A DNA stretch of 64,000 nt from Sphagnum compactum. Lineage: Eukaryota > Bryophyta > Sphagnopsida > Sphagnales. Every line of letters starts with the position of its first letter. Within the stretch, counting starts at the first letter, position 1. The notes under the pieces were generated by a model, which was not told where the DNA came from, did no database searches, and saw nothing but the letters and a program-made list of their open reading frames with translations. Positions 47,860 to 59,696 of the stretch are shown in pieces. The position numbers were made by a program, and so were the translations under genes. The stretch spans positions 2,542,001 through 2,606,000 of the forward strand of contig OZ234495.1 of NCBI GenBank assembly GCA_965153455.1, in the 5' to 3' direction.

Positions 47860-48170
47860 CAGTTCTAATTCCCTCCCTGTGGGTTGGTGGGTTCCGACAA
47901 CAATAGCTTATGAGTTCCTGAGGCACCCAAATCTCGCAGATGCAGGATCCCCGGCCAGACAGCAGTTCCAATTCCCTCCTGTAGAGTGGGCGAATTCCGA
48001 CTGTAACACTAGTTCAAGAGTTCATGAGGCACCCAAATCTCGCAGATGTAGGATCTGCAGACAGCAATTCTAGCTAAATCCCTCCTGTGGGCCGGTGGAT
48101 TCCGATCACATAAACAGCTCCTCATTCGTTCATCAGGCGGTGAAATCTCGCAGATGCATGGAGGATCACC
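47860..48170 (-). repeat. Three-copy tandem repeat just upstream of Neprosin
   Basis: Units of about 105 bases share TCCCTCC.GTGGG, GATTCCGA or AATTCCGA, GAGTTC.TGAGGCACCCAAATCTCGCAGATG and a GGATC end. The nearest copy is about 90 bases from the start codon, so the array lies in the promoter or 5' leader. Confidence 0.85.
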
Positions 48171-48179
48171 AGAAAGCTA

Positions 48180-51100
48180 GCAACTTCTGCTTTAGACAAT
48201 CGATAAATATGCTTCGACTAAACTGCGGCTCAACTCAAAAATAAAAGGTAGCAGCTAGCTCAGAGCATGCATCAAAGGTATAGCAGCTAGCTGAGATCAT
48301 GGATACTGAGAGGTAAGAACTAGCACAAAGCATGCATCAGATCTAGCAGAAGAAGTGGAGAAGCATCGATTATTCAAACAGGAGCTGCTACTGCTGCAGC
48401 AGCAAACCTGGAATTCGACAAAATTGGACAAGATTCCCAGTGCAGAATTTCATGAGATTGAAGATCAACAACATCCGGGCTTCCTGCAATTACTCTTTAC
48501 CGACTAAATTGTACCCAAAAATTGTGGCCCTGCTTGAAATTCCACCCATCATCTAACAGTCAGTACACTTCGGTTTTGTACGTCCAACTTGACTTGCAGT
48601 TAATTTGGACAAGTCCGTTTTGACACGTCCATTTTGATTGGGTCATATTTTCTTCATCATTTTTCATTCATATTTTCAGTCTCTTCATACAAAAGTAAAG
48701 GACATCACAATGCTGGTTTAGAGCTTACATAAAAATTATAGTAAACAAAATAAAACATCTATTTTTTCAAAAAAAAAATCATAAAATTTCCACAAAAATC
48801 TGGGGACTAAGATTCTTTCTATAATTCTAGCAACAAAATTCGACTTGTTTGAAATTTTTGACTTTAAGAAGATTGCTTTTTTTATAAGCTGTTTTACCTT
48901 TACAATGAAGTGAAGGATTTTCCCAAAATAATTGTTTTGGGTTTTCTTTTTCTTTTTCCCTTTGATTATTATGCTCTTGTGGATGTCACTAGTCTCCTTG
49001 AAAATAGGTGCCTAGTAGACTTTCAATTGATGGGGATCCATAAAATTCCTTATGGATTGGTTTACAATTTAGCTATGAGCAAGCTTTATATGATGGTAGT
49101 GGGTGCATGATATTCCAAATCATGTTACAACAACAACCAAGCAGTTTCAATATAAATGAAAACACAACATAGGATATAATAAAGACAATATGATAGGAAA
49201 ATTTGAACTTTTGAATCTATGGATCAGTCAAACATGGCAAGTTGTTCGGGGGATTGTATTTTATTGGGTACCCCCTTGTGTTTGGACTCTGAAGGGTGTT
49301 AGTTTAATACATAAGTATATATATATGAGTATGAATGTCAATATTTACACCTTATTTATCATTCAATTATGATAAACTTTGATAATTGATATTATGGAAA
49401 CATATAGGCTTTGGGTGTATTTGGGGTACCAAAAAGGAATTGCTTATTTTTAAAGACTGTGTAAGATAAATTGAAAATTTTAATTTTTAAAATGTTATTA
49501 TAGTTATAATGAATTGTTGTATGTCAATAAATAAAATGATGTCATGTTAAATTAATAAAAATATTTTAAAATAATTTGGATATTATGTAAATTTTATTTT
49601 GAATTTTTAAAATTAATTATATCAAGTGTTTAAATTGCATTTTTTAAAAGGAATCAATAGAAATGCATAAAGTCATATAATTATTTTCATATTTTGTGTA
49701 TAATAATTTATTTAATTTAATTTTTTAATGAAAATATATGTTCATTGGATGAACTTGATGAAAATTCAAAACATACCAAAATTTTAAAGTTTTGAGATTT
49801 TGAAAAAAAAGATTACAAAGCAAAGGACTCATTTTTTAAAATCATTTGACAAAAAATTATGTTCAATGGGTTCAAAATGTTTATAGTTTAAGGCACATGT
49901 CACACATGTAAAAAATAATTTTATCAAAAAATATGTTTGATTATTCATTGAAATTCTAAGATTTTATGTGTTTCTAGTTATAAATTAAAATATTGATACA
50001 CAATTATGTATGCATGTGAAAAATCATCAATGTCACATGAATTATTTTAAATTAAATTATTCATTTTTTCTTGTTTAAATTTGTTTCAAGTGAATGCTAT
50101 TTGCAAAAAAACAACCTTACAAAAATCTTAACATCCTTTTTCTTTTTTTCGGAAACCCAACCCTTGAATAGGCGCCTTTATAAACTAAAGTATCTTAACA
50201 AATGTCCAAATATTTTTTTCAAACAAAAAAATAAAAGATCTTTTGTGAGCTTAGTTTAGTTTAAGTGGTGGTTTATTTTACTTTAGCTCCAAAAGAAACA
50301 CCTTATTTTGAAATGATGTCAATTTTTGTTATACAGTGCACATGACATCCCCTTGAGAAAGTCTTGCAAAGTGCATCAAAGTATCAAAATTTCCCACTTG
50401 CAATTTGAAGAGCTTTGATAACCACATGTAAACCACCTTATTGCCTAGACGAATAGCCCCCTTCTTTGATCATGGGTGCGTATTTAATTTTGTTGTGTTT
50501 TTTTGCGCTTTGATAACAAGGAATGGATGTTTTAGAAAAATAATTCCAACCCAAATGAAGAGTCTATGCACCTCGGGTCAATGGGACAATTTAAATTGTT
50601 GTGGTTGAAGGGTAGTGCATAACGGAACGCCTCTATGGTTGGTGGATGTATGATTGGTACTTTCGATATGTATGATTGTTTGGTACATGCATGCCTAGTT
50701 CTCTCCCATTGTCAGGAACCACCAAATGTATGATTAACAGTCGGTTGTATGATTGGTGTGTATGCAGATTATGCCTACATTTGTCAGATGGTGCTCAAGC
50801 AAGTCTTCATCATCCATGAAGAAAAAGAATTGACTTAAAGCACTCGGAGAAACTTCCTAAGGTGTTCTGAAGGCACATTATAATGTACTTGAATATCTGT
50901 CCCAATCTTAAGGAGTAGGGGGTAAGATCCCTCCACCTTGTATGCCTTGCCTTGTGCTTTACATTTGTTTAGCTTAATGATATTGTTCTTCTTGTGTTCT
51001 TTTTCTCTCCCTTGCTTGGGTGCTTTCATTTTATAAAGTTTGACAAGGTTTCATCATCTTCACCTAATTTCCAAAACTGGAAGAAGTTTTTAAAGTTCTA

Positions 51101-54100
51101 GTGCTGGTGGGACAAAAGGGTAATTCATATTTAAGTTCATGGGAATGCTCATAACTTTTTCTTTTGTTCCAAAGGACCCATATTGATTGACCCATCATCA
51201 AGTTTTTTGGAACATTGAGCACTACTTCATAGAAGCACCTCTTCGGACCTTGAGTCACAAAGTAAAAACAAACATGTTGCCCTATGACCAACCTTTTCAG
51301 TTTATAATCATAAGAGTTGAACTTTGAGCAAACTGTATGGGATAAATCTGAGGTGCTATTGGAATGTCTTGGGGAACAACTTGGGAACTTGGAGAACCCC
51401 ATGGGAACACATTGAGATCAAGGGGGGAAAAAAAATCGCTTCCCCACCCCGTTCTGAAATACAGAAGTAGGTTCTATATGTTGGTTCTTTTTTTTCTTCT
51501 CATGTGTGTAAATTTTTCATAAATTTCCTCCTCTTCAATAAATACACGATAAGTTTAACCTTAGTATTAGCACTAAAATAATTTTTTTTGATGTAGCCTT
51601 GGATTGCACAAGCATCTTCCTTAGTTAGGCATTTTTTTTGCTTTGGAGGTGGGTTTTACCCATCTTTGAAATAGTGTTGTTTCTCTTGTGAAGTCACTCA
51701 AGTCTCAATGATTTTCAAGCTAAGATGCTTAACTTTGACATTCATATGATATTTGGTCCATACAACCTATCTTGACCATACCTAAGTTTAGGTTAAACAT
51801 GTCAAAACCAAGTACCTAGGTATCTCTATACACTTGATTTGTATCTTTAACTAAAACACTGATTTGATGAATTAGATTATGTACTCATTACATTTTAGCA
51901 CCAAGATATCACCATAGGTAAGATCAACTTGCAATAAAATGAATCTAGTATACATTAATGTACATTCCTTAAACTAAAAAAGATGGAAACATGTTGAAGT
52001 GTACATATGAAATTAGTGAAGCAAACCATGGCATATTACCCACTTGTGTTGTTCCCATTAAGGAGTCATTCTTCCTTATCCTTTATCGGGTTGTTCACTT
52101 CTTCGTTTTCATCTTATAATCTACTTTGCAAAAGTGATAACATTGTGCACATTCATTTGGTGTTTTGGACAAAGATGAAGACCCACTCAACATATATGAC
52201 TGATATTGACAAAAATCAGATGTCAATGCCACACAGAGGTGATAGCAACCTTGTGTAACTTTCAACTTACAATCATGGATTTCTGCACTTGTGTATCTTC
52301 AAATGTAAGTAACAATTGCCAATTAAGCTTTCATGAAGTAGAAGTTGCATGGATCAAACTTTCATGTTTGTCACCTTTGGTTCATCACCCATTTTCACTC
52401 AAAATCTACCACTCACACCAAAAATACAAAACTCTTCACACACGTGATTCCTTTCACTATATTAATTGATTGGATTGAAAACAAATGAAGTTTTAAGAGA
52501 AATCTCACATTTTGGGTGAAAGCACACTCAGGTGAAAGAAAAGTAACTTCATGAATGTTCACAATTGAAAAAAATTATAAAAGGTTTGTGTCAGCTAAGG
52601 GGGCATGGATGACCAAGAGGGATCAGTGCATGTTGATAATAAACTAATTTAGATAGTTGTAGTGTATTTTGTCCTTTATTAATTTCTTTTAAAAAAAGCT
52701 CCAATTTTATTCAGTATGAAAATAGAAAACTTCTTAAGAACTCAACTTCTTTGAAAAAAAACTTGTCCAAACGAAAAAAAAAAACACATTTGATTTAATC
52801 TTATGTTACATTCATCTATCCATGGTATATGTACAAATCCCTGACTACATCTTCATCTTGTGATGCATTTGGTGCAAGAGAAATTTTTGTAATATTTTTG
52901 CAAGTTTTTTATGAAATGAATTTCAAAAATTTTGCTATGATTTTTTTTTATCAATATGTTTTGATGCTTAAAATCATTGTTGACATGGTTCCATTCCATC
53001 ATTTGCACACATAAATTGAAATTTCCCAGAGTCTGAATACAAACTCCCAATACACAAAACTACTTCCCAATGTATTCACACTAAACTTGAAAATAGAATG
53101 CACACACACTGAACCACAACAAAAAGACACATTATTTAATACTTTCACAAAAGGCCCATAAAAGAACAATAGACAGATTATTGAACATAGATCATTCCCC
53201 TCAAATTTGCAGGCTCCAACACGAGGTCACTTATCAAATTGCATCACTGAAATTGCATGAAATTGCATCATTTCCTAAAGGTGCCACCACCATCCATGAC
53301 ATCAAGTCATAGTTTATTACTACATGCACATCCAAATACAGCAACGTCTCAAGTGGGCTACCCATCCCATCCAATCCTTCATGAATGAAAACCATTGTTG
53401 TCATCATAGTCCAATAGCCAATGAAAGTGCAAACAACTTTGTAAAGGTGAGAGGGCAAGCAAATGCATTGTTTTCAGTGTTAGTAGTCACATGGCAAAAG
53501 TGATGCAAAACAAGGCAACCAATAGGAAGATAGTGGAAAACAGGTATATGGAACCTACAAAGACAGTGCTAAGTCATTAGCACAAATAATCCATGTAATT
53601 CACCTTCTGCAAAGAATTGCAGAAGCTTTCCACAGAGGGTGAAAAAGAAGAAAATTCAATATACAAACCTAATTGATTTGTTGGAAATTTTGGGTCCTTA
53701 GAAACTAGAAACCTGGACCAGAATTGAAAGCACAAAAAAAACTGAGCTGCACAACAGAGAAAACTTGAAATGTTCAGAATTGCATGTCATCATACATTCA
53801 ATGTCCAATTGGGTGGCCATTAAAACATTAGAAATGTCCTTATAATTGTCTACTGAGCACAGTTCTCTGAAATAATATGAACTTTAAACGTCAGCACTTT
53901 TGCTCCATTTTTTCAAAACTCATTGGAGACCATATACAATAAAAACATGAGCAAGAGAGCCAAAATGCTTCGCACTGAAAGCACTTTCCCTAACCTTGTC
54001 CTATACTGTGCAAGCAATGCTTGATAGAACTGAGCTGTCTCTTGGAAACTTGTTATGAGACTGAGATCTCATGCACAGATGTGATCTCTAACGAGAAGAT

Positions 54101-54121
54101 CAAAACCATAGTGAGGCAACT
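48180..54121. other. Six-kilobase gene-poor region
   Basis: The first 250 bases have AGCTAGCT/GCATGCAT-rich repeats. From 48500 to 50300 it is very AT-rich. From 50300 on it is ordinary spacer with the dispersed repeat end at 50837-50925. No reading frame shows a family signature, and no tRNA or rRNA was seen. The 53.6-54.1 kb part should hold the EMC10 3' region. Confidence 0.5.
50837..50925 (+). repeat. Dispersed repeat end, copy 2 (AAAGCACTCGGAGAAA family)
   Basis: Match to 2174-2262, same strand, with small insertions. Confidence 0.55.
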
Positions 54122-57100
54122 TCACCGTCTCCGTGCTCCACCAGCTCCGGAAATTCGTTGCGGCACAGCACCTGCTGGAGCAGCTCCTGCTTGGCCACTT
54201 GCTGGCTCATCTGGCATATTTGTGATGGATGTGATAGCATTGATAACAATTAGGCCAAAGGGAAGAATGTACATCCACTGCATCAACACATGCCAATTAC
54301 CAAAATCAGCCAATCATTCTGAAGCAAGATGCCAGAGGATGGGAGTACAGATCTATGCAGATAGGACCTGGCAATAATTAACCTTGAGACAAAGAAATAG
54401 CAAAAAGAAGAGAGAGACACAGAATACATATCCAAGATAAGTGCAACTATCATTGAAATTGAGGTTGGCAGACTTATGTTGACGTGCAGGCCATAGCACA
54501 ATTACTGTAAAACACTGGTTCTAAGACAGTTGTTCTTCAGCAATTAGCAGGTCTTGGGAACATCCAACAAGGGTCAGCATGACAAGAATTGCAAATATAG
54601 ATGGAAAAAACCTACATATTTTTGCCAGAAATTTTTCTCAACAACTTTTGTGGGTACACCATCCTCCCCAGTTACAAGCTTCTCCCCATCCATTAGTGGA
54701 GTATCATCCAACATAGGTATAAGCCTGCACACTCAAACAACAAATCCTAATGTCTCAACTTGTCACCACATCTCAAAATCTTGCAATTCATCTAGAATAC
54801 AGTTTGTCAAATCTGTCTCACAACCATGCAAATGGTAGTAGTAATAATAATAATCCAGAGAGCGATTCACAGGGACACCAAATGAGGGATGAGAGATTAA
54901 CTACTACCTACCTCATAGCTTGTTCACTGCTCTTTGTGACAATCCATGAGCTGAAAGTCCAATCTGATGGCTGTCAGATCAACAGACCGGCAGACCTTAG
55001 AGAGAGTCCAAAAGCAACGAAGTAAAAACTGTGCATGCACTCTTCCAGAAGTTAATCATTTATGGATGCAAGGAACTTAAGCAATATATCTGCTTTACAC
55101 AATTCAAGGTGTGCAGTCATCCAGCAATTATCTGGTGCCTCCCTGGTGGAAAAATCAGTGAGACTAACATGGTGAGCCCCAAGTTGAGTGCCCTCCCATT
55201 AAACAAGACTTTTCAGAAGTCCACCACACCTAAGACTTTATCTCTCACCCTTGTGTTTAGAGCATAACCAACCCCATTGCAGAAGATCAAACTAGGAGAG
55301 CATATCTGTAAAGAACTAAGTGCATTTCAAAAGAACATATGATTGTGGGCCCCAAGAAGAGTTAGGGTTTAGGGTTTAGGGTGACTCACAAAAACTTGAG
55401 GATGTGGATTTTGGGTGCATTCCACAGCAGAAGAATATGTGATGCCAACCACATTTCCTTGGTCCTGTACATATATCTATGAGATTGCAGAGAAATATCC
55501 ACAACAACATTTTGAATGGAACACAACAATGAAGTGCAGTCATAACCCTATGAGAATCGCTCACAAAGTATCAGACCATCATCACCTTCATCATGAATTA
55601 TGGTGATGAGCTGCACTGACTACCCATCAAATTCAGCCCCTGAACTAGGCTGTAGATGAGTATATAATAATTCACCCAAAATCTTCTGCAAACTATTATA
55701 CAAATTCTTTGTCCTGAGTCTTCCTTCCTTTGTTGGCTAGCACTCAAGAGACATAGCTAATATGAAAAGTCAATAGTATCCTCATTCAAGCTGCAACAAT
55801 CTTGTGAGGGTAAGTTTCATTTTCATTTTAGCTTGCAAGAATCTAAGCCTTGATCCTGTAGACCCACAACCCATTTCCATTCCTCAACAGTTATACTACA
55901 AGAAAGGTGTGAACTTAATTTGTGTCTCAGCACAAATTGTGACCATACAAAAAGAAACCACCACACATACTTGATTTGGGCATCCATGAAAACCATACCA
56001 AGTTCAAGTCAAACCGCTCCTTCAAATTTGCTGCAGCTAGGCAACGCTGCAATCACAAAAATTCCAGAGTAGTTGAGATCCAACAAACCTTAACCAAAAC
56101 TAATAGGGAGGGCATACCCAAAATGTATATTTCATACAGTACTTTGGTTACTGCCAATAACTGGAAATGGCTGCAAAGACAGTATATGATGGCATAGGTC
56201 AACCCGAAAGGAACTGGCAATTCCATGGGGATAATTGCTTTGAACACAATCAATGAAGAATAGATAAGAACATCAACTGAGAGACAGGTTGTGGTCAAGG
56301 GTTGCTCACAGCTTTCACAGCAGCAACCACATAGGCTTTGCCTGGGTCAATCACATTAGCTGGCACTCTGACTTTGTAAAAACCATTTTGTTGAACAATT
56401 TCCTGTACCATGCAGAGTGCACAATTCATGCTTCTCTCAGAATTTTAAGATTGGGGGCAAAAAATTAAATTTAATTGCAACATATCTCTTATGAAACAAC
56501 ATGAATCTGACTTCTTACCTGCATTCAATCACTCTTCATCTGTCTCCAATATGAAGAAAAGTGGGGAGTAAATAGGTCTACCTTGAAGGCTTTCTCTTCA
56601 AGTTCAGAGAAAGGGTTTCTTGTAAGCCGCAACTTGAACAAAGTCTGGTACCAGAGACAAGCAAAATCATCAACTTCATTTCGTACACAGAGAAAAGAAG
56701 AAGAGCCACAACTTCAGAGGAAAGCACTGATCAAAATGAGCAACAGGAGCCGAAAAGAGGACCAAACATGAACCCTCTTTTTGGTGGATTTAAAAACTTC
56801 TCGTGCACAATATTCACATTCATCACAAATCTGGTTGCCAACAACCTGGTTTGTTAGCTGGTTGTTGAATGTGTCAAGTTTTTCTTACACATGTGGGTGA
56901 GCACCCCAGTGGATTGATAATCATCAGGTGATGGTTCATCGATGATTCCAACAATGGGCTGACAATGCCAAATTTGAAACATTTTGACTATAAAAAAACA
57001 CAAGTTTTCTGCAACTAATAAAAACATTACTTTCAAAACATGGTCCCATGGAAACTAGGAGGTGAACCAACAGTTGCAGATAGCAAAAGACCAATAAACC

Positions 57101-57876
57101 TAAGTCCAAGCAACAAGAAATTGCACATAGTTTTCCAGCTCAAAGGAAAGGTTTCCACTACAGGTTTAGATACCACTGATATCACACCAGATTCTAACTC
57201 TTCCCTGCATGGCATTATTGCAGAGATGGCATACCCCAAATTGCATCCAGGCAGGCCCCAAATTCTCAGAGTTAGGGTTTTATGAAACCCTAAAATCCTT
57301 TTGCAACAAGTAATGAACTCCATGGCTTGCTGGTTCAACAAACAATCAAACTTGAAGGGAAAAAGCCATCATCTCCACAGCAAGAAGACATGGAAGAGAA
57401 GCTTCAAAATTGCAACACACCAATCCCAATGCCAATGAATCAATCCCATGTTTCGATCCCAGAGACCAGCCAGTGCATAAAAGGGGAAGAAGGCATACCT
57501 GACGGCCATGAGGCAAAGTACGTAGCCTAGCTGAAAAACTACCAGCGGGCGTAAATTCCGAATCTCCAAAGCAATGTTCCAAATCAAACTGAATCTTCTT
57601 GTCGCCAGGGACGCCTAGAGAAGACGGAGAGGTGGTGGAGGAAGCCATCGTGCTCCCAATTCTCCGACTTTCTCCCACATTTCTGCTGCTGCTGCTGCTG
57701 CTCCCTTGCCCAGTCTTCTCCCCTCCAATTCCTCCTCCGACGAGTCTGGAGCTCGTTTCCCGTCCTACAAAGCCCCATTCCTCGTCATCTTGAGGAAGCT
57801 CGTCAGAATTTAAACTTGCAACATACCGGAAGCTGAATCCAAGTACAAAAAACAACAGCAACAGCCATGTTTTCAT
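54122..57876 (-). CDS. EMC10: ER membrane protein complex subunit 10-like (at least 8 exons)
   Basis: A lumen-facing subunit of the EMC insertase, which inserts tail-anchored and multipass proteins into the ER. Exons placed on the minus strand are 57499-57876, 56582-56644, 56310-56402, 55999-56046, 54912-54970, 54616-54724 and 54122-54277. The start at 57876 gives a signal peptide (MKTWLLLLFFVLGFSFRYVA). Then come an acidic and Ser-rich stretch, KIQFDLEHCFGDSEFTPAGS, TLFKLRLTRNPFSELEEKAF, FYKVRVPANVIDPGKAYVVA, a short WTFSSWIVTKSSEQAM exon, and a C-terminal membrane span (MYILPFGLIVINAITSITNM) with a Gly/Pro/Arg tail. About 20-25 expected residues between the 55999 and 54970 exons were not placed; a partial candidate lies near 55102-55160, but its donor is not convincing. 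Identity rests on family recall of the plant homologue. Confidence 0.85.
55361..55381 (+). repeat. Interstitial telomere-type repeat
   Basis: Three units of TTTAGGG type (GTTAGGG, then TTTAGGG twice) inside an EMC10 intron. Too short for a former chromosome end. Confidence 0.8.
55430..55745 (-). repeat. Dispersed roughly 300-bp repeat, copy 3 (EMC10 intron)
   Basis: The best-preserved copy. It lies between the 55999 and 54970 exons. On the minus strand it runs from GACTCAGGACAAAG through TTCATGATGAAGGTGATGAT to CTCATAGATATATGTACAGG. Confidence 0.72.
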
Positions 57877-57904
57877 TGCCACGAAGATCCACGAATACCC
57901 AAGT

Positions 57905-57932
57905 TCTCTCTCTCTCTCTCTCTCTCTCTCTC
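57905..57932 (-). repeat. GA microsatellite (CT on plus strand) beside the EMC10 start
   Basis: Lies 29 bases upstream of the EMC10 ATG, so probably in the 5' leader. It would encode Arg-Glu repeats if read in frame, but no ATG precedes it. Confidence 0.85.
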
Positions 57933-58139
57933 CGAACACTCGCTCCCACGACCAACAGCAACAAAACACGGACTGCAGGAATTAGGGTTTCAGTTTGCAA
58001 CTGGAATTAGGGTTCAGTCTGTGCGGGTACTGACTGAGTTTTTGGATTCCTGCCTGTTCAGTTGCTGGGTGGGTCTAGCACGTAGAGAACTGTCAGCGGT
58101 GCTCAGTGTATGACCCTGCAGAAATATTTACATTTTTCC

Positions 58140-58617
58140 AACTCCACCCATAAAACTAAAATTGGGACTGTAAATAGGTTGGAGACTACTACTAGGCAAT
58201 AGCAAACCACCTGGACGAATCATTATGATTAGCCAATCAGAAGTAGGGAGCAGCAAGAGCAAGTCAAATTTATTGCACTCTTCTCAAGCAAGTGGTAGGG
58301 TTCCACCCATAAAACTAAAATTGGGACTGTAAATAGGTTGGAGACTACTAGGTAATAGCAAACCACCTGGACGAATCATTATGATTAGCCAATCAGAAGT
58401 AGGGAGCAGCAAGAGCAAGTCAAATTTATTGCACTCTTCTCAAGCAAGTGGTAGGGTTCCACCCATAAAACTAAAATTGGGACTGTAAATAGGTTGGAGA
58501 CTACTACTAGGTAATAGCAAACCACCTGGACGAATCATTATGATTAGCCAATCAGAAGTAGGGAGCAGCAAGAGCAAGTCAAATTTATTGCACTCTTCTC
58601 AAGCAAGTGGTAGGGTT
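58140..58617. repeat. Three near-identical tandem copies, 156-159 bp, upstream of EMC10
   Basis: Copies begin near 58144, 58303 and 58459 (CCACCCATAAAACTAAAATT) and end at GCAAGTGGTAGGG. Almost the only differences are one CTA unit in a CTACTACTAG run and a C/T. Each contains GCCAATCAGAAG, a CCAAT-box-like motif. The near identity points to a very recent expansion. Confidence 0.95.
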
Positions 58618-59696
58618 TCGTGTATACCATTCACCAGCCTCAACAAGGTGTGTTATACACGATGGCCCTCTCATTTACGTAATATCAAAAATGCATATCG
58701 TATGATAAATTGCTCATAGCTAAGGAAAAAAAAATCAAATATCTATTTTAATGTATATCATCATGTTGTTGTAAGAGAAAATTTGTTATGATTGCTATTT
58801 TTTTCTCTTTTTTTTTTGACTTCACATCAATTAGGAGCAATCCAAAAATGATCTCACAATAAATGATGACATGTTCTACATAGGAACCTATCTAAACATT
58901 AAAAAAAATTACAAATCAAACCAAAGCCAATAGGAAAATGTCACAACAGGATTTTCAAATCTTTTTGAAATCTAGTGACTTTTTCTTATTTAAAAAAATG
59001 GAATACCTGAACAAATATTATTCCCTTTTCACTTTTTTTTTTCCTTTTTTTTTTTGGTTGCAAATTTTCACATTAAAACAATCCTTGTTACAACATGCAA
59101 ATTTGAGTGTTTTCCAATCATATTGTCACATTTTGAAAAAATTGCATGAATTTTTTTATTTTTTTTTGGGTAAGTTATGGATTGGTGACAAAGTCATTTG
59201 GGGATGATTGTATAGTTTAGGAGGAGGTGCGGAACAAAACAAAATGTCATGAGATGAATGTGCATCCTTTTACACAAACAAATTAGGATGAATCATCTCA
59301 CTCATAGAGCTATACATTTCTTATCTTTTTGTTGAAATTTAAACGTTTTTTTTTTCATTTTTTTCTCCGAAAATAAGGGCAAATTTCTATGGGTATATAT
59401 ATATATATATCACCTTTTTTATTGAAGCCACAAATAATTACTAGTAGAAATTTACAAACCACAACCCTATTATAATTCAGATGCATCTTGCCAGTATTTT
59501 ATTTTTCAATTTTGTGATATTGCTCAACCGGTGGTCATCCGTACATATATTTTGCCAAATTTGGCAACATTCAAAATATGAAAAAAAAATAAAATCTTAA
59601 GGAGCCTTCCATTATTGTAGGAAATTGTTGTGATTTTGGGTGATTTTTTTTAATTTAAAAAATTCATATTTTGGCGACACATGAGGAATGAGTCTA
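58618..59696. other. AT-rich spacer between EMC10 and ARMC6 genes
   Basis: Contains a short (TA)n run near 59395-59410 and long T tracts. No gene seen. Confidence 0.5.

Noticed and set aside
52000-52470. Overlapping 83- and 87-codon plus-strand frames
   Set aside because: No domain, no splice context and no codon pattern distinguishing them from chance.
55361-55381. Former chromosome end or fusion point
   Set aside because: Only three telomere-type units, inside an intron; far too short.
57346-57969. Longer EMC10 start reading through the GA repeat (RERERE)
   Set aside because: No ATG opens that extension; the ATG at 57876 begins directly with a signal peptide.
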